A stretch of DNA of 12,165 nt from Euryarchaeota archaeon UBA175 (GCA_002497895.1 DAFD01000073.1:1-12165); one strand, 5' to 3'. Counted from the first letter of the stretch, positions 5,676-12,165 are shown. Notes: generated from the sequence alone by a model not told the origin. Numbers and translations are program-made.

Positions 5676-5990
5676 CTATTCGCTGACCCAGGCTGCGTAA
5701 TCAGCCGACGTTTCGGCTGAGAAGGCCAATATCATGGGAATGTCGTATGGATGGTCGTCGAGGATTGCCGCGATGAGCGCGCCCTTACGGGTCGCGTCCG
5801 TCTTGCATTGAATACGCCATTCATCAGCACTCTCTACATCTCCGTCCCAGCGATATGTTGAGGCAATTTGTGAGCGCTGTGCACACGCAGCCAATCCACT
5901 CTCTACCAAGGCATGGCACCAAGCCCCTACGAGGGCTTCATTCCAGTCTCCTGGAAGCGTCGTCTGAATCACAATCACCTCATCGGCCAT
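5676..5990 (-). CDS. cutA: CutA-family divalent-ion tolerance protein
   Basis: A 104-aa protein matching the CutA family, small cytosolic trimers with a ferredoxin-like fold named for copper tolerance but of uncertain cellular role. Family landmarks are all present: LVESGLAACAQ (28-38), STYRWDGDVESADEW (44-58), the KT pair at 63-64, HPYDIP (80-85) and the C-terminal YAAW (98-101). I chose the ATG at 5990 because it gives MADEVIVIQTT, the usual first strand. The longer reading to 6095 would add 35 unrelated residues and overlap the divergent reductase gene. It is convergent with the Lrp-family gene (7-bp gap) and divergent from the reductase, with a 47-bp spacer that holds a 12-bp palindrome. 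Confidence 0.93.
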   Translation of the reverse strand: MADEVIVIQTTLPGDWNEALVGAWCHALVESGLAACAQRSQIASTYRWDGDVESADEWRIQCKTDATRKGALIAAILDDHPYDIPMILAFSAETSADYAAWVSE

Positions 5991-5999
5991 GTCTATCGG

Positions 6000-6011
6000 C
6001 TCGCATGCGAG
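6000..6011. promoter_or_regulatory. 12-bp perfect palindrome between cutA and the reductase gene
   Basis: CTCGCATGCGAG is perfectly self-complementary and lies in the only 47 bp available for control of both divergent genes, 9 bp before the cutA start and 26 bp before the reductase start. It could be a regulator site; no protein is identified. A chance palindrome is possible. Confidence 0.35.
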
Positions 6012-6025
6012 GCAATCAATGCGAT

Positions 6026-6030
6026 GGTGA
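6026..6030 (+). promoter_or_regulatory. Shine-Dalgarno site of the reductase gene
   Basis: GGTGA ends 7 nt before the ATG at 6038, matching the anti-Shine-Dalgarno sequence. It supports this ATG over other starts and implies a leadered transcript, unlike several neighbours. Confidence 0.5.
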
Positions 6031-6037
6031 AGTTTGA

Positions 6038-7450
6038 ATGCCCGACGACACTCGACGGTTCTGCGGTGCTCCTGTGATTGACTACACACAACCAATCGAC
6101 ACCGGCGAAGTGCCCGAAAATGGGGCCGACTTCGACGTCATTGTTGTGGGTGGGGGACCGGGCGGTTCTGCGGCTGCAGCATACAATGCAATGAACGGAT
6201 GCAATGTGTTGCTGATCGAGAAAGATGTTTGGCCACGAGACAAGGTCTGTGGCGATGCAGTTGGTGGTAAATCACTCTCTCACGCCAAGGAGCTTGGTGT
6301 TCTCGAACTCGTCGATGCTTCCCCCCATTATGTTGTAGATTCAATCATCTTCGGCAGCACAAACGGCTCTGAAGTAAAAGTAATGCTGCCAAAGGAAGCC
6401 TACGCTGCCAAAGGTTTGCAATCTGGTTATGCCCTACCGCGCGAGCAATTCGACTGGTTGATGTTCTATCGCTCTCAGGAGATTGTTCGCGAACATGGAG
6501 GAACTGTCATCCAAGGTTTCAGCGTGCTGGAAGTCACTCACGAAGGTGAGGGGGATTCTGCCCGCATTACTGGAGTACGTTGCAAAGCGGGTGGCAAGAG
6601 AGGCGATGGCCCAGAACTCAGCTTCACATCGCGAGTGACTATTGGTGCAGGCGGCTACAATTGCCCAGTCGCCAGCGCCATTACTAAGGGGATAAACAAC
6701 GAACCCTTACGCGACGACGAGCATTTTTGTGGAGGCTATCGTGAGTATTGGGAGGATGTCGAGGGCCTAGAGGGCGGAGAGGGGCCGATTGAAATTCACT
6801 TCATCGACGAAGTTTTGCCCGGCTACTTCTGGCTCTTCCCAGTCCGTGACGGACTCGTCAACGTCGGGATCGGAATGCTGATTTCCGAACAACGCAAGCA
6901 GACAGGCATGAAGAAATCACTCAAGAAAATCCAGGAATGGGTAATCAAAGAGCACCCTCGGTTCAGCAAGCGGTTTGCTAATGCGAAGATGTTGGAGGGT
7001 TCAGCCAAAGGATGGCAACTTCCATTCGGCTCGCCGAGAAAGAAGGCTCCTTCCTACCAGCCACGGCGCAATGCAATGGCTGGTGCAATGACTGTTGGCG
7101 ATGCGGCTAGCCTTGTTGACCCCTTCAGCGGTGAAGGGATTGGGAACGCGCTACTCTCAGCGAAGATGACGAGCAAGCACTTCGACCGCGTCGCGCACGC
7201 AGAAGGGTTTCCGGAAAGTGCTGCGGTCGACTACATGATCGAACTCTGGGACTCTCTAGGGAAAGAGCTGACTAATTCGACTAAACTGCAGCGGATGATG
7301 AAATGGAAACGTCTGTGCAATTTGGTCATTGGAAAGGCATCGAGGAAACCGGCCATCGGCGAGTTGATGTCGGAGATGATCGCGAGCAAAGAAACTCAGC
7401 AAGTCTTGTGGAATCCATGGTTCCTGTTCAAGACAATCGTGCTTCCGTAG
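6038..7450 (+). CDS. Geranylgeranyl reductase family FAD-dependent oxidoreductase
   Basis: In archaea this flavoprotein saturates the double bonds of geranylgeranyl chains in ether lipids, at the membrane. The FAD-binding Rossmann motif VIVVGGGPGGS is at residues 34-44 with EK at 61-62 ending the second strand. The family motif DKVCGDAVGG (68-77) contains the conserved Cys71. LPREQFDWLM is the usual substrate-binding stretch, GYFWLFPV (262-269) matches the YxWxFP motif, and GDAASLVDPFSGEGIGNA (354-371) is the second FAD motif. At 470 aa it is somewhat longer than typical archaeal members (about 400), with about 30 extra residues before the Rossmann strand and a longer C-terminus. It is divergent from cutA and followed 8 bp later by a HAD phosphatase gene, so the two are likely cotranscribed. 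Plant/bacterial ChlP-type activity is a less likely alternative. Confidence 0.92.
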   Translation: MPDDTRRFCGAPVIDYTQPIDTGEVPENGADFDVIVVGGGPGGSAAAAYNAMNGCNVLLIEKDVWPRDKVCGDAVGGKSLSHAKELGVLELVDASPHYVVDSIIFGSTNGSEVKVMLPKEAYAAKGLQSGYALPREQFDWLMFYRSQEIVREHGGTVIQGFSVLEVTHEGEGDSARITGVRCKAGGKRGDGPELSFTSRVTIGAGGYNCPVASAITKGINNEPLRDDEHFCGGYREYWEDVEGLEGGEGPIEIHFIDEVLPGYFWLFPVRDGLVNVGIGMLISEQRKQTGMKKSLKKIQEWVIKEHPRFSKRFANAKMLEGSAKGWQLPFGSPRKKAPSYQPRRNAMAGAMTVGDAASLVDPFSGEGIGNALLSAKMTSKHFDRVAHAEGFPESAAVDYMIELWDSLGKELTNSTKLQRMMKWKRLCNLVIGKASRKPAIGELMSEMIASKETQQVLWNPWFLFKTIVLP

Positions 7451-7458
7451 GTGATTTG

Positions 7459-8250
7459 ATGGCGCTCGACAAGACTCTGGCTGGAATCAAGGCAATTTTC
7501 CTTGACTTAGATGGGACTATCTACCTTGGAGACACTCTAATCGAAGGTTCACTGGATTTCTTGGGGCGACTCGAGGAGGCAGGAATAAAGCGTTATTTCC
7601 TCTCAAATAATTCGAGTCGTTCGGTCAAGCAATACGTTGCGAAGTTGCACGGTATGGGAATTCCAGCTGCTGCCGAAGACGTGCTGCTCTCGACTCATGA
7701 TTTGTTGGCTTGGTTGGATAGTGAAGGAGTTACTGAAACCTATCTTGTCGGGACTGATGGGATGAAGGAGATGCTCGAGGAAGCGGGCGTTTCGACTGAT
7801 TCCGCTGATCCGCAATACGTCGTTTTGGGCTATGATACTGAGATTACTTACGAGAAATTATCTCGGGCGAGCGTGTTGATGCATCGTGGGGTTCCGCTCG
7901 TGGTAAGCCATCCAGATATGGTCTGCCCTTCTCCTGATGGCGGCTTACCTGACACTGGTGCCTACATGGCGCTATTTGAGGCGACTACAGGAGTCAGTGC
8001 CGCGCATGTAACGGGCAAACCGAATGCTGGAATGATTCTGCATAAGGTGGAGGAGCTTGGACTCGAGCCGGGGCAATGCGCGATGGTTGGTGATAGGCTC
8101 TACACAGACATCGAAATGGCGGATCGCGCGGGTGTTCATGGAGTGCTCGTATTGTCAGGTGAAGCAACGCGGGAAGATCTTGTGGCGGCAACACAGAATC
8201 CTAGTTTGGTTGTAGGTTCTGTAGCCGAACTTTGTTGCCGAAGTTGCTAA
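7459..8250 (+). CDS. NagD-type HAD-IIA family phosphatase
   Basis: A 263-aa HAD hydrolase of subclass IIA, the group of NagD, p-nitrophenyl phosphatases and phosphoglycolate phosphatases. Motif I FLDLDGTIY gives nucleophile D16 and acid D18; motif II is SNNSS (49-53); motif III lysine is K187 in TGKPNAG; motif IV is MVGDRLYTDIEM with D212 and D217 for magnesium. The cap domain between motifs II and III has the IIA length. I chose the ATG at 7459, preceded by GGTGAT (7450-7455), because the reading upstream to 7303 lies inside the reductase gene and adds 52 residues ahead of the natural first strand. With an 8-bp gap it is an operon partner of the reductase; a small phosphorylated metabolite such as glycerol phosphate is a plausible substrate, but this is inference. 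Confidence 0.9.
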   Translation: MALDKTLAGIKAIFLDLDGTIYLGDTLIEGSLDFLGRLEEAGIKRYFLSNNSSRSVKQYVAKLHGMGIPAAAEDVLLSTHDLLAWLDSEGVTETYLVGTDGMKEMLEEAGVSTDSADPQYVVLGYDTEITYEKLSRASVLMHRGVPLVVSHPDMVCPSPDGGLPDTGAYMALFEATTGVSAAHVTGKPNAGMILHKVEELGLEPGQCAMVGDRLYTDIEMADRAGVHGVLVLSGEATREDLVAATQNPSLVVGSVAELCCRSC

Positions 8251-8286
8251 GATAACCTTCATCCGAAGTTCTTCTCGTGGGCAATT

Positions 8287-9804
8287 GTGCGCAGAGCGTC
8301 CTTCATCGTCCTGCTCCTAGTGGCCGCATCGTTTGCGGGCTGCTCTGGAGAAGAAAATTCGGTTCCAAATACGGACTACAAAGATGAGGAAATTTCCGAC
8401 TTGAATCTGAGATTAAATGAGTCTGAAGATACTATAGAGAGTCTGGAAGAAATAGTATCAGAATTGCAAGAGTTGGCCGACCAAGTTCCTGCTCTTCAGA
8501 CAACTATCTCCAATTTGAATGAAGAAATTACAGTATTGAATGGTAATATTTCTACCCTCAGGGATGAATTGCAAGTGTTGGGAGAACAGTATTCTCAAGC
8601 TCTAGGAGATGTTCAGACTCTGACAGAAGAATTAGTTATCGCGCAAGTCAATTTATCAGGATTAGAAGAGGAATTGGAGAGGTTGGAAGAAGATTCGGCC
8701 GAAGCGAGAGAGAATATACAGGAGTTGAGAAGTCTCGCGGAATCACTCAATTCAACAATTCTTGAGTTACAGAACCAAATTATCACTTACGACGTGATTA
8801 TTTCAAATCTTGAAGCGACTAGAGATTATTATTACGAGCGTGTAGGAGAATTGGAAGAAAGTGTTGAGGATTTGGAGGAGGAAATTTCCGAATTACAAAA
8901 CTCTCAGCTTGAATGTGATGACAGTACATACGAGGATAACGGAGTCTGCCGATCGGGTGGGATTGTTTGGGTAAGTATTCCATTTGAGGTCGGATTTGTC
9001 GCCAATATTACTCAGAGTTTTCATGGGTATTACAGCCATAATGGAATAATGCTCTACGCTGTGGATTTTCCTGTTAATGAAAATACAACAATCACTGCGG
9101 CATTACCTGGCGTTGTAATTGAGGTTGTAGAACATCACACAGGAGGTTGTCCTTCATCGGATTGTGTAAATCAATCAAACTACGTGATCATCGACCATGG
9201 AGATTCTACTTTCGGGATGTACGCACATCTCACTTACAATGGAGTCTTGCTCGATGTTGGCGATATTGTCCATCAAGGCGAGCCTATTGCCCTCTCTGGA
9301 AACACTGGTTGGAGTACAGGCCCTCATCTTCACTTCGAAGTAAAAGACATCTACGGGCAGTCGATGCCAGTTAGATTCAATGAGTTATCTTCTTTGACCA
9401 ATGGAGTCGCTTTTTGGGGCGCTTCGGTGGTATCGAATAATACTCAAAGTGGGCAGGGAGTTAACCATACTACTTCGATGTGTGAAGAAGATCTATTCCT
9501 CTCGTTTGGAATCTTGTTGGATTCAGATATCCCTTGTTCTGTAGCGCAATTGGATACGGCTTACGCCCTACAAGGTTGGACTTACGGGCCATCGGGAAGG
9601 GTTGGGGTCGGACAATACGACATTAGCGCAGGGCAGTGGAACTACTGGTGTTACTATTCGAATTCAAACGGCTGGTTTGATATCGATCTTTCATTCAGTT
9701 CCTCCACGCATGAGGACTCTACTTACTTCATGGTCTACTCTGCTGATGCAAACTGTGTGTCCTACCAAGCGTGGGATGCTTCAATCGGATTGTGGCTCGA
9801 ATAA
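8287..9804 (+). CDS. Secreted coiled-coil lipoprotein with M23 (LytM) peptidase domain
   Basis: 505 aa from a GTG start. A lipoprotein signal peptide (RR, then a hydrophobic run) ends in FAGC, making C19 the lipid anchor. Residues about 33-208 are a long Leu/Glu-rich coiled coil. The M23 domain spans about 235-355: H251 and D260 (HNGIMLYAVDF), H314 (MYAHL) and H347/H349 (GPHLHFE) supply the zinc and catalytic set, all intact. A Trp/Tyr-rich C-terminal domain (about 380-505) is unrecognised. Outside the lipobox there are eight cysteines in close pairs (210/221, 288/293, 399/417, 455/490), suggesting disulfides, and nine N-x-S/T sites suited to archaeal N-glycosylation. The architecture resembles bacterial EnvC/NlpD-like factors, but archaea lack murein, so the target is probably foreign cell walls or a surface protein. 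Start region lacks a clear Shine-Dalgarno. Confidence 0.9.
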   Translation: MRRASFIVLLLVAASFAGCSGEENSVPNTDYKDEEISDLNLRLNESEDTIESLEEIVSELQELADQVPALQTTISNLNEEITVLNGNISTLRDELQVLGEQYSQALGDVQTLTEELVIAQVNLSGLEEELERLEEDSAEARENIQELRSLAESLNSTILELQNQIITYDVIISNLEATRDYYYERVGELEESVEDLEEEISELQNSQLECDDSTYEDNGVCRSGGIVWVSIPFEVGFVANITQSFHGYYSHNGIMLYAVDFPVNENTTITAALPGVVIEVVEHHTGGCPSSDCVNQSNYVIIDHGDSTFGMYAHLTYNGVLLDVGDIVHQGEPIALSGNTGWSTGPHLHFEVKDIYGQSMPVRFNELSSLTNGVAFWGASVVSNNTQSGQGVNHTTSMCEEDLFLSFGILLDSDIPCSVAQLDTAYALQGWTYGPSGRVGVGQYDISAGQWNYWCYYSNSNGWFDIDLSFSSSTHEDSTYFMVYSADANCVSYQAWDASIGLWLE

Positions 9805-9823
9805 TCGGCGATGTACCCGAAGT

Positions 9824-9859
9824 TGTCGAACTCGACACGTTGGGTTGTCGAATTCGACA
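9824..9859. repeat. Two tandem 14-bp palindromes (TGTCGA-NN-TCGACA) between convergent genes
   Basis: TGTCGAACTCGACA (9824-9837) and TGTCGAATTCGACA (9846-9859) are direct copies 22 bp apart differing at one base; the second is a perfect palindrome. Because each copy is self-complementary, the two can also pair with each other into a 14-bp stem with one mismatch and an 8-nt loop. They fill the 61-bp gap between the lipoprotein stop and the stop of the convergent SnoaL-like gene. Possible roles are a bidirectional transcript end or a repeated protein-binding element; no U-run follows, so a classic terminator is not shown. Confidence 0.6.
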
Positions 9860-9865
9860 GGTTCC

Positions 9866-10195
9866 TCATTGAATTAGAGTCGCGCCTGTTTCACTTCGAA
9901 TGAGCTTTCCATCCTTTTTGGTGTGGACCGCCATCACAGCCTCTCTAGTGCCGTCAGGAAAATCCATCATTGAGTGCTCGACGAGGATTTCGTCGTTCTC
10001 ATAGATGCATCTTGATTCGCTAATCACAAGGTTTGTGTTTGCCATCATACTGACCATCATCTCGCTCATCTGAGTCTTATTCATAGTGGTCCCAGATTGG
10101 TGGCGGACGAATTCGTAATCATCGTGTAATGCATTTGTGTAATGCGCCGCATCCCTTTCTTCCATTGCCTTCATCATTAGTTCGTAAACTCCCAT
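9866..10195 (-). CDS. SnoaL/NTF2-like small protein
   Basis: 109 aa, fitting the NTF2-like (SnoaL/DUF4440-type) fold: an N-terminal helix with MEERDAAHYTNALHDDYEFV, a Met-rich second helix (NKTQMSEMMVSMMA), then strands with regular alternation (CIYENDEILVEHSMMDFPDGTREAVMAVHTKKDGKLIRSETG). Such proteins are small ligand-binding or isomerase-like domains with many functions, so no reaction can be named. There is no signal peptide. A TATA-like CAATATCC on the minus strand (about 10215-10222) lies some 24 nt upstream of the ATG at 10195, suggesting leaderless expression as a single-gene unit. The coding region is bracketed by a 12-bp inverted repeat (9867-9878 and 10235-10246), the inner copy overlapping its stop codon. 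Confidence 0.75.
   Translation of the reverse strand: MGVYELMMKAMEERDAAHYTNALHDDYEFVRHQSGTTMNKTQMSEMMVSMMANTNLVISESRCIYENDEILVEHSMMDFPDGTREAVMAVHTKKDGKLIRSETGATLIQ
9867..9878. repeat. Left arm of 12-bp inverted repeat around the SnoaL-like gene
   Basis: CATTGAATTAGA is exactly inverted at 10235-10246. This copy overlaps the stop codon and last codons of the minus-strand gene. The match could be a trace of a mobile cassette or coincidence. Confidence 0.35.
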
Positions 10196-10234
10196 GAGGT
10201 CCCGTACAATAGGTGGATATTGAGCGTTTCCTAG

Positions 10235-10246
10235 TCTAATTCAATG
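10235..10246. repeat. Right arm of 12-bp inverted repeat around the SnoaL-like gene
   Basis: TCTAATTCAATG is the exact reverse complement of 9867-9878 and lies about 40 bp upstream of the SnoaL-like start, in non-coding DNA. No transposase or target-site duplication is visible. Confidence 0.35.
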
Positions 10247-10337
10247 GGAAAAAGGTAGCCGATTGAGGAAAGGGGGAATGGCCCACTGCGCGAGAGGGTT
10301 GGGAAATGATGTGTGCGCCCATCCGAGAGGGGTGGGG

Positions 10338-10346
10338 TTCAATAAT
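10338..10346 (+). promoter_or_regulatory. TATA-like box of the PCMT-TPR gene
   Basis: TTCAATAAT is centred about 27 nt before the GTG start at 10369, the spacing of a leaderless archaeal promoter. No Shine-Dalgarno precedes that GTG, and an in-frame TGA at 10354-10356 excludes any earlier start. Confidence 0.4.
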
Positions 10347-10368
10347 GGATGCGTGAGAACTACACTAC

Positions 10369-11796
10369 GTGGAGAAGGATTGGAGTGTTCAGGACGGTTC
10401 CGACTGCGATTTGAATGCGCTCCCACAAGTAAGAACATGGCCGGGATTGGCGCCTCATGTTGAGGCGGTCGAACGGTTGGTTCTCATGGGGGCGATAGAG
10501 GATGATGAGTTACGTGATGTGCTGATGCGCACCCCGCGTGGCATTCACGCCTTGCCTTTACCGATCGGTGATGAAGGTGTGAATATCGAGAGTAGTGCTC
10601 TGCGTATGCCTTGGTGGTCTGACGTAAGTGCTCCCAACTCATTGTTGCCTGGAATTTACGAGACTGCTCAAGTGATTCAGATGCTTGAGTTGGAGCGAGG
10701 TGATTCTGTGATGATCGTCGCGCCGCGCGGCAATTGGTGGACTGAGGTGCTGATGCAGCTCGGTGCTGGTCGGCTTCGAATAATCGAAGTGGATGATGGC
10801 CGGCGCGAAGAATTACGGAGGCGCTGGGAAGAAATGCGCATGAATCTCGTCGCAGATGCTGTTGGTTGTGAAATCGAATGGTGTGGGCTTGCTGACGCAT
10901 ACAAGGGAACTCCAGAGGATGGTTGGGACCGAATCCTAGTCACAGGTGGTTTGCCTCGAGTGCCGGTTGGCTTGCTGATGCGGCTTTCCTTCGAAGGCAC
11001 TGCAGTAGCTGCTATCGGTGAAGAGACTGGGACTATACTACAGACGATTACACGACAGAATGAAGGTGAATTTCAAGCTCAATGGCTGGCTATTTGGAAT
11101 GTAGATATGATTCAAGATGAAGCGGCGCAAACGCTTTGTGATTTAGCGCCGCTAATTGAAATTCCAGAGTTATCGGTAGAAAATCCACTCACCAATAAGG
11201 CGGCTTGGATGCACGCTAATGATGACCCGACAAGGGACCGGCTCGGGCCGGCTGCCTTGCTCGATATGATAGAAGAGGTCTGGAGTGAGGTCGAGGCTAC
11301 GACACATGGCTCCGGTTTTGAGGTAGGACTTCGCGAGGTCTTGGCGCAGGATCTTTTCCGGATGGGTAATGTTCTGCAGAGATTAGGGATCCTGCGAGTT
11401 GCGGCCGAGCACCATGGCACATCCTTCCAACTGAGTCCATCGCCTGAGGCCGCTTGTTATCTCGGGATGACTTTCTCAGAGGATGAAGAGGATGGTTTGG
11501 CTTGGCAGAGGCGAGCCATAGAAACAAATCCCGATTACGGTGGTTCGTGGAACGAAGTCGGTGAGGCTTTGCTTCAACGAGGAGAGGCAGAGAGAGCAAT
11601 CGAATGGTTCCGCGGGGCGATCAATTCTGTGAATTATTGTGAGAGAGGCGCGGCTTGGGCAAATCTTGCCCGCGCCCATCTGGAAATGGGGCGGACAACT
11701 TCGGCCCTATTTGCGGCGCAGGAGGCGGCGGCTCTGATGCCGGATGAGAAAGAATTGGATGGGTTACTCGAGCAATTGACCGATGGATTGGCTTGA
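10369..11796 (+). CDS. PCMT-like methyltransferase-fold protein with C-terminal TPR repeats
   Basis: 475 aa from a GTG start, the only one possible after the in-frame TGA at 10354. Residues about 30-240 follow the layout of protein-L-isoaspartate O-methyltransferase: an N-terminal helical part (VERLVLMGAIEDDELRDVL), LPGIYETAQVIQMLELERGD (92-112), the SAM region, and DRILVTGGLPRVPVGLLMRL (187-206), which matches the family's y-D-x-I-x-v-T-a-a-x-p-x-x-P stretch. The SAM-binding motif I, normally vLEIGtGsGY, is VMIVAPRGNWWTE (114-126), lacking the acidic residue and most glycines, so methyl transfer is doubtful. Residues about 358-458 form about three TPR units (PEAACYLGMTFSEDEEDGLAWQ; WNEVGEALLQRGEAERAIEWF; WANLARAHLEMGRTTSALFAA), a protein-binding scaffold. 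Probably a regulatory or adaptor descendant of PCMT; the partner is unknown. An SDR gene follows 35 bp later. Confidence 0.75.
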   Translation: MEKDWSVQDGSDCDLNALPQVRTWPGLAPHVEAVERLVLMGAIEDDELRDVLMRTPRGIHALPLPIGDEGVNIESSALRMPWWSDVSAPNSLLPGIYETAQVIQMLELERGDSVMIVAPRGNWWTEVLMQLGAGRLRIIEVDDGRREELRRRWEEMRMNLVADAVGCEIEWCGLADAYKGTPEDGWDRILVTGGLPRVPVGLLMRLSFEGTAVAAIGEETGTILQTITRQNEGEFQAQWLAIWNVDMIQDEAAQTLCDLAPLIEIPELSVENPLTNKAAWMHANDDPTRDRLGPAALLDMIEEVWSEVEATTHGSGFEVGLREVLAQDLFRMGNVLQRLGILRVAAEHHGTSFQLSPSPEAACYLGMTFSEDEEDGLAWQRRAIETNPDYGGSWNEVGEALLQRGEAERAIEWFRGAINSVNYCERGAAWANLARAHLEMGRTTSALFAAQEAAALMPDEKELDGLLEQLTDGLA

Positions 11797-11831
11797 GTCA
11801 GGGTTGAAGCGTCGGTGTCTATCGCGATGCG

Positions 11832-12165
11832 ATGGTAACGGTAGTCACCGGAGCGTCTGGCTATATCGGCAGCCATGTGGTTGCGAATCTATTGGCCCGT
11901 GGTACTACTGTTAGGGCTACGGTTCGAGACGCTTCGGATCCTGAACGGGTCGATCATTTGCGAGCCTTGGCGGTGGCTGAAGGTGGCTCGTTGGAAATAG
12001 TTGAGATGGATCTCTTTGACTCCGACTCGGTCGATGCTGCAATCGCCGGGTGCACAGATCTGATTCATACCGCTGCCAGCGTCATCGTTCGCTCTCGTGA
12101 ACCTCAGACTAAGATTGTCGACCCGAGTGTCATTGGAACTCAGAATGTCGTTGCCGCGGTCGAAA
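11832..12165 (+). CDS. Extended SDR (NAD(P)-dependent epimerase/reductase), 3' end outside window
   Basis: The first 111 codons of a Rossmann-fold protein, cut by the window edge. VTVVTGASGYIGSHVV gives the T-G-x-x-G-x-x-G nucleotide motif (G7, G10, G13) of extended short-chain dehydrogenases. R28 and R32 after the second strand (TVRATVRD) suggest NADP preference as in dihydroflavonol-4-reductase-like enzymes. MDLFDSDSVDAAIAGCTDLIHTAAS holds the acidic D-L contact and the H-x-A-A motif. The catalytic S..YxxxK is beyond the window, so substrate cannot be judged: reductase of a keto or aldehyde group, or sugar epimerase. The ATG at 11832 is the only start; an in-frame TGA lies at 11805-11807. 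It follows the PCMT-TPR gene after 35 bp without an evident TATA box, so cotranscription is plausible. Confidence 0.88.
   Translation, partial: MVTVVTGASGYIGSHVVANLLARGTTVRATVRDASDPERVDHLRALAVAEGGSLEIVEMDLFDSDSVDAAIAGCTDLIHTAASVIVRSREPQTKIVDPSVIGTQNVVAAVE

Noticed and set aside
5991..6095. N-terminal extension of cutA by 35 residues
   Set aside because: It overlaps the start of the divergent reductase gene, and CutA proteins begin at the strand that follows the ATG at 5990.
7303..7458. Upstream extension of the HAD phosphatase by 52 residues
   Set aside because: It lies wholly inside the reductase gene in another frame; the ATG at 7459 has a ribosome-binding site and gives the normal HAD N-terminus.
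9805..9865. CRISPR-like repeat pair
   Set aside because: Only two copies separated by 8 bp and each palindromic; no spacers of normal length and no cas genes.
10263..10463. 66-codon plus-strand frame with several Cys and Gly residues
   Set aside because: It overlaps the well-supported PCMT-TPR start, shares none of the spacing of the two mini-proteins, and lacks a good promoter or ribosome-binding site.

Overview
The window reads as a piece of an archaeal chromosome, most likely from a marine planktonic euryarchaeon of the Poseidoniales (Marine Group II) type. This rests on four things: a diphthine synthase (diphthamide exists only in archaea and eukaryotes), a geranylgeranyl reductase of the archaeal lipid type, several TATA-like boxes centred about 25 nt ahead of start codons (leaderless style), and a bacterial-looking lipobox lipoprotein, which that group often has. 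Archaeal origin is well supported; the exact clade is inference. Genes are densely packed, and no stretch above 300 bp lacks a gene. I saw no rRNA, tRNA, CRISPR array, transposase or integrase.

Layout. 1-2561: dph5 followed by a long orphan gene of unknown function, probably one operon. 2562-3242: a small AT-richer island with two tiny cysteine-rich genes that look paralogous (56 and 40 aa), flanking a DUF2061 membrane protein gene on the opposite strand. 3239-5668: a sulfur amino-acid module. A cystathionine gamma-synthase/lyase-family PLP enzyme and a LysE/RhtB exporter form a minus-strand operon, and an Lrp/AsnC regulator is transcribed divergently from a 137-bp spacer packed with CGTC/GACG half-sites. 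5676-8250: cutA (minus), then geranylgeranyl reductase and a NagD-type HAD phosphatase on the plus strand, 8 bp apart. 8287-9804: a secreted lipoprotein with a long coiled coil, an M23 (LytM-type) peptidase domain and an unidentified C-terminal domain. 9824-10246: tandem palindromes and a small SnoaL/NTF2-like gene (minus). 10369-11796: a protein with a PCMT-like methyltransferase fold whose SAM motif looks eroded, fused to TPR repeats. 11832 to the end: the start of an extended SDR (NAD-dependent epimerase/reductase), cut by the window edge.

How the parts fit together. The clearest functional unit is the Lrp-regulator/PLP-enzyme/exporter module. The regulator probably senses an amino acid and controls its trans-sulfuration or breakdown together with its export. 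The GGR-HAD pair fits membrane-lipid maturation, although the substrate of the HAD enzyme cannot be read from sequence. The most novel material is the twin cysteine-rich mini-genes, the M23 lipoprotein in an organism expected to lack murein, the degraded PCMT-TPR fusion and the orphan behind dph5.
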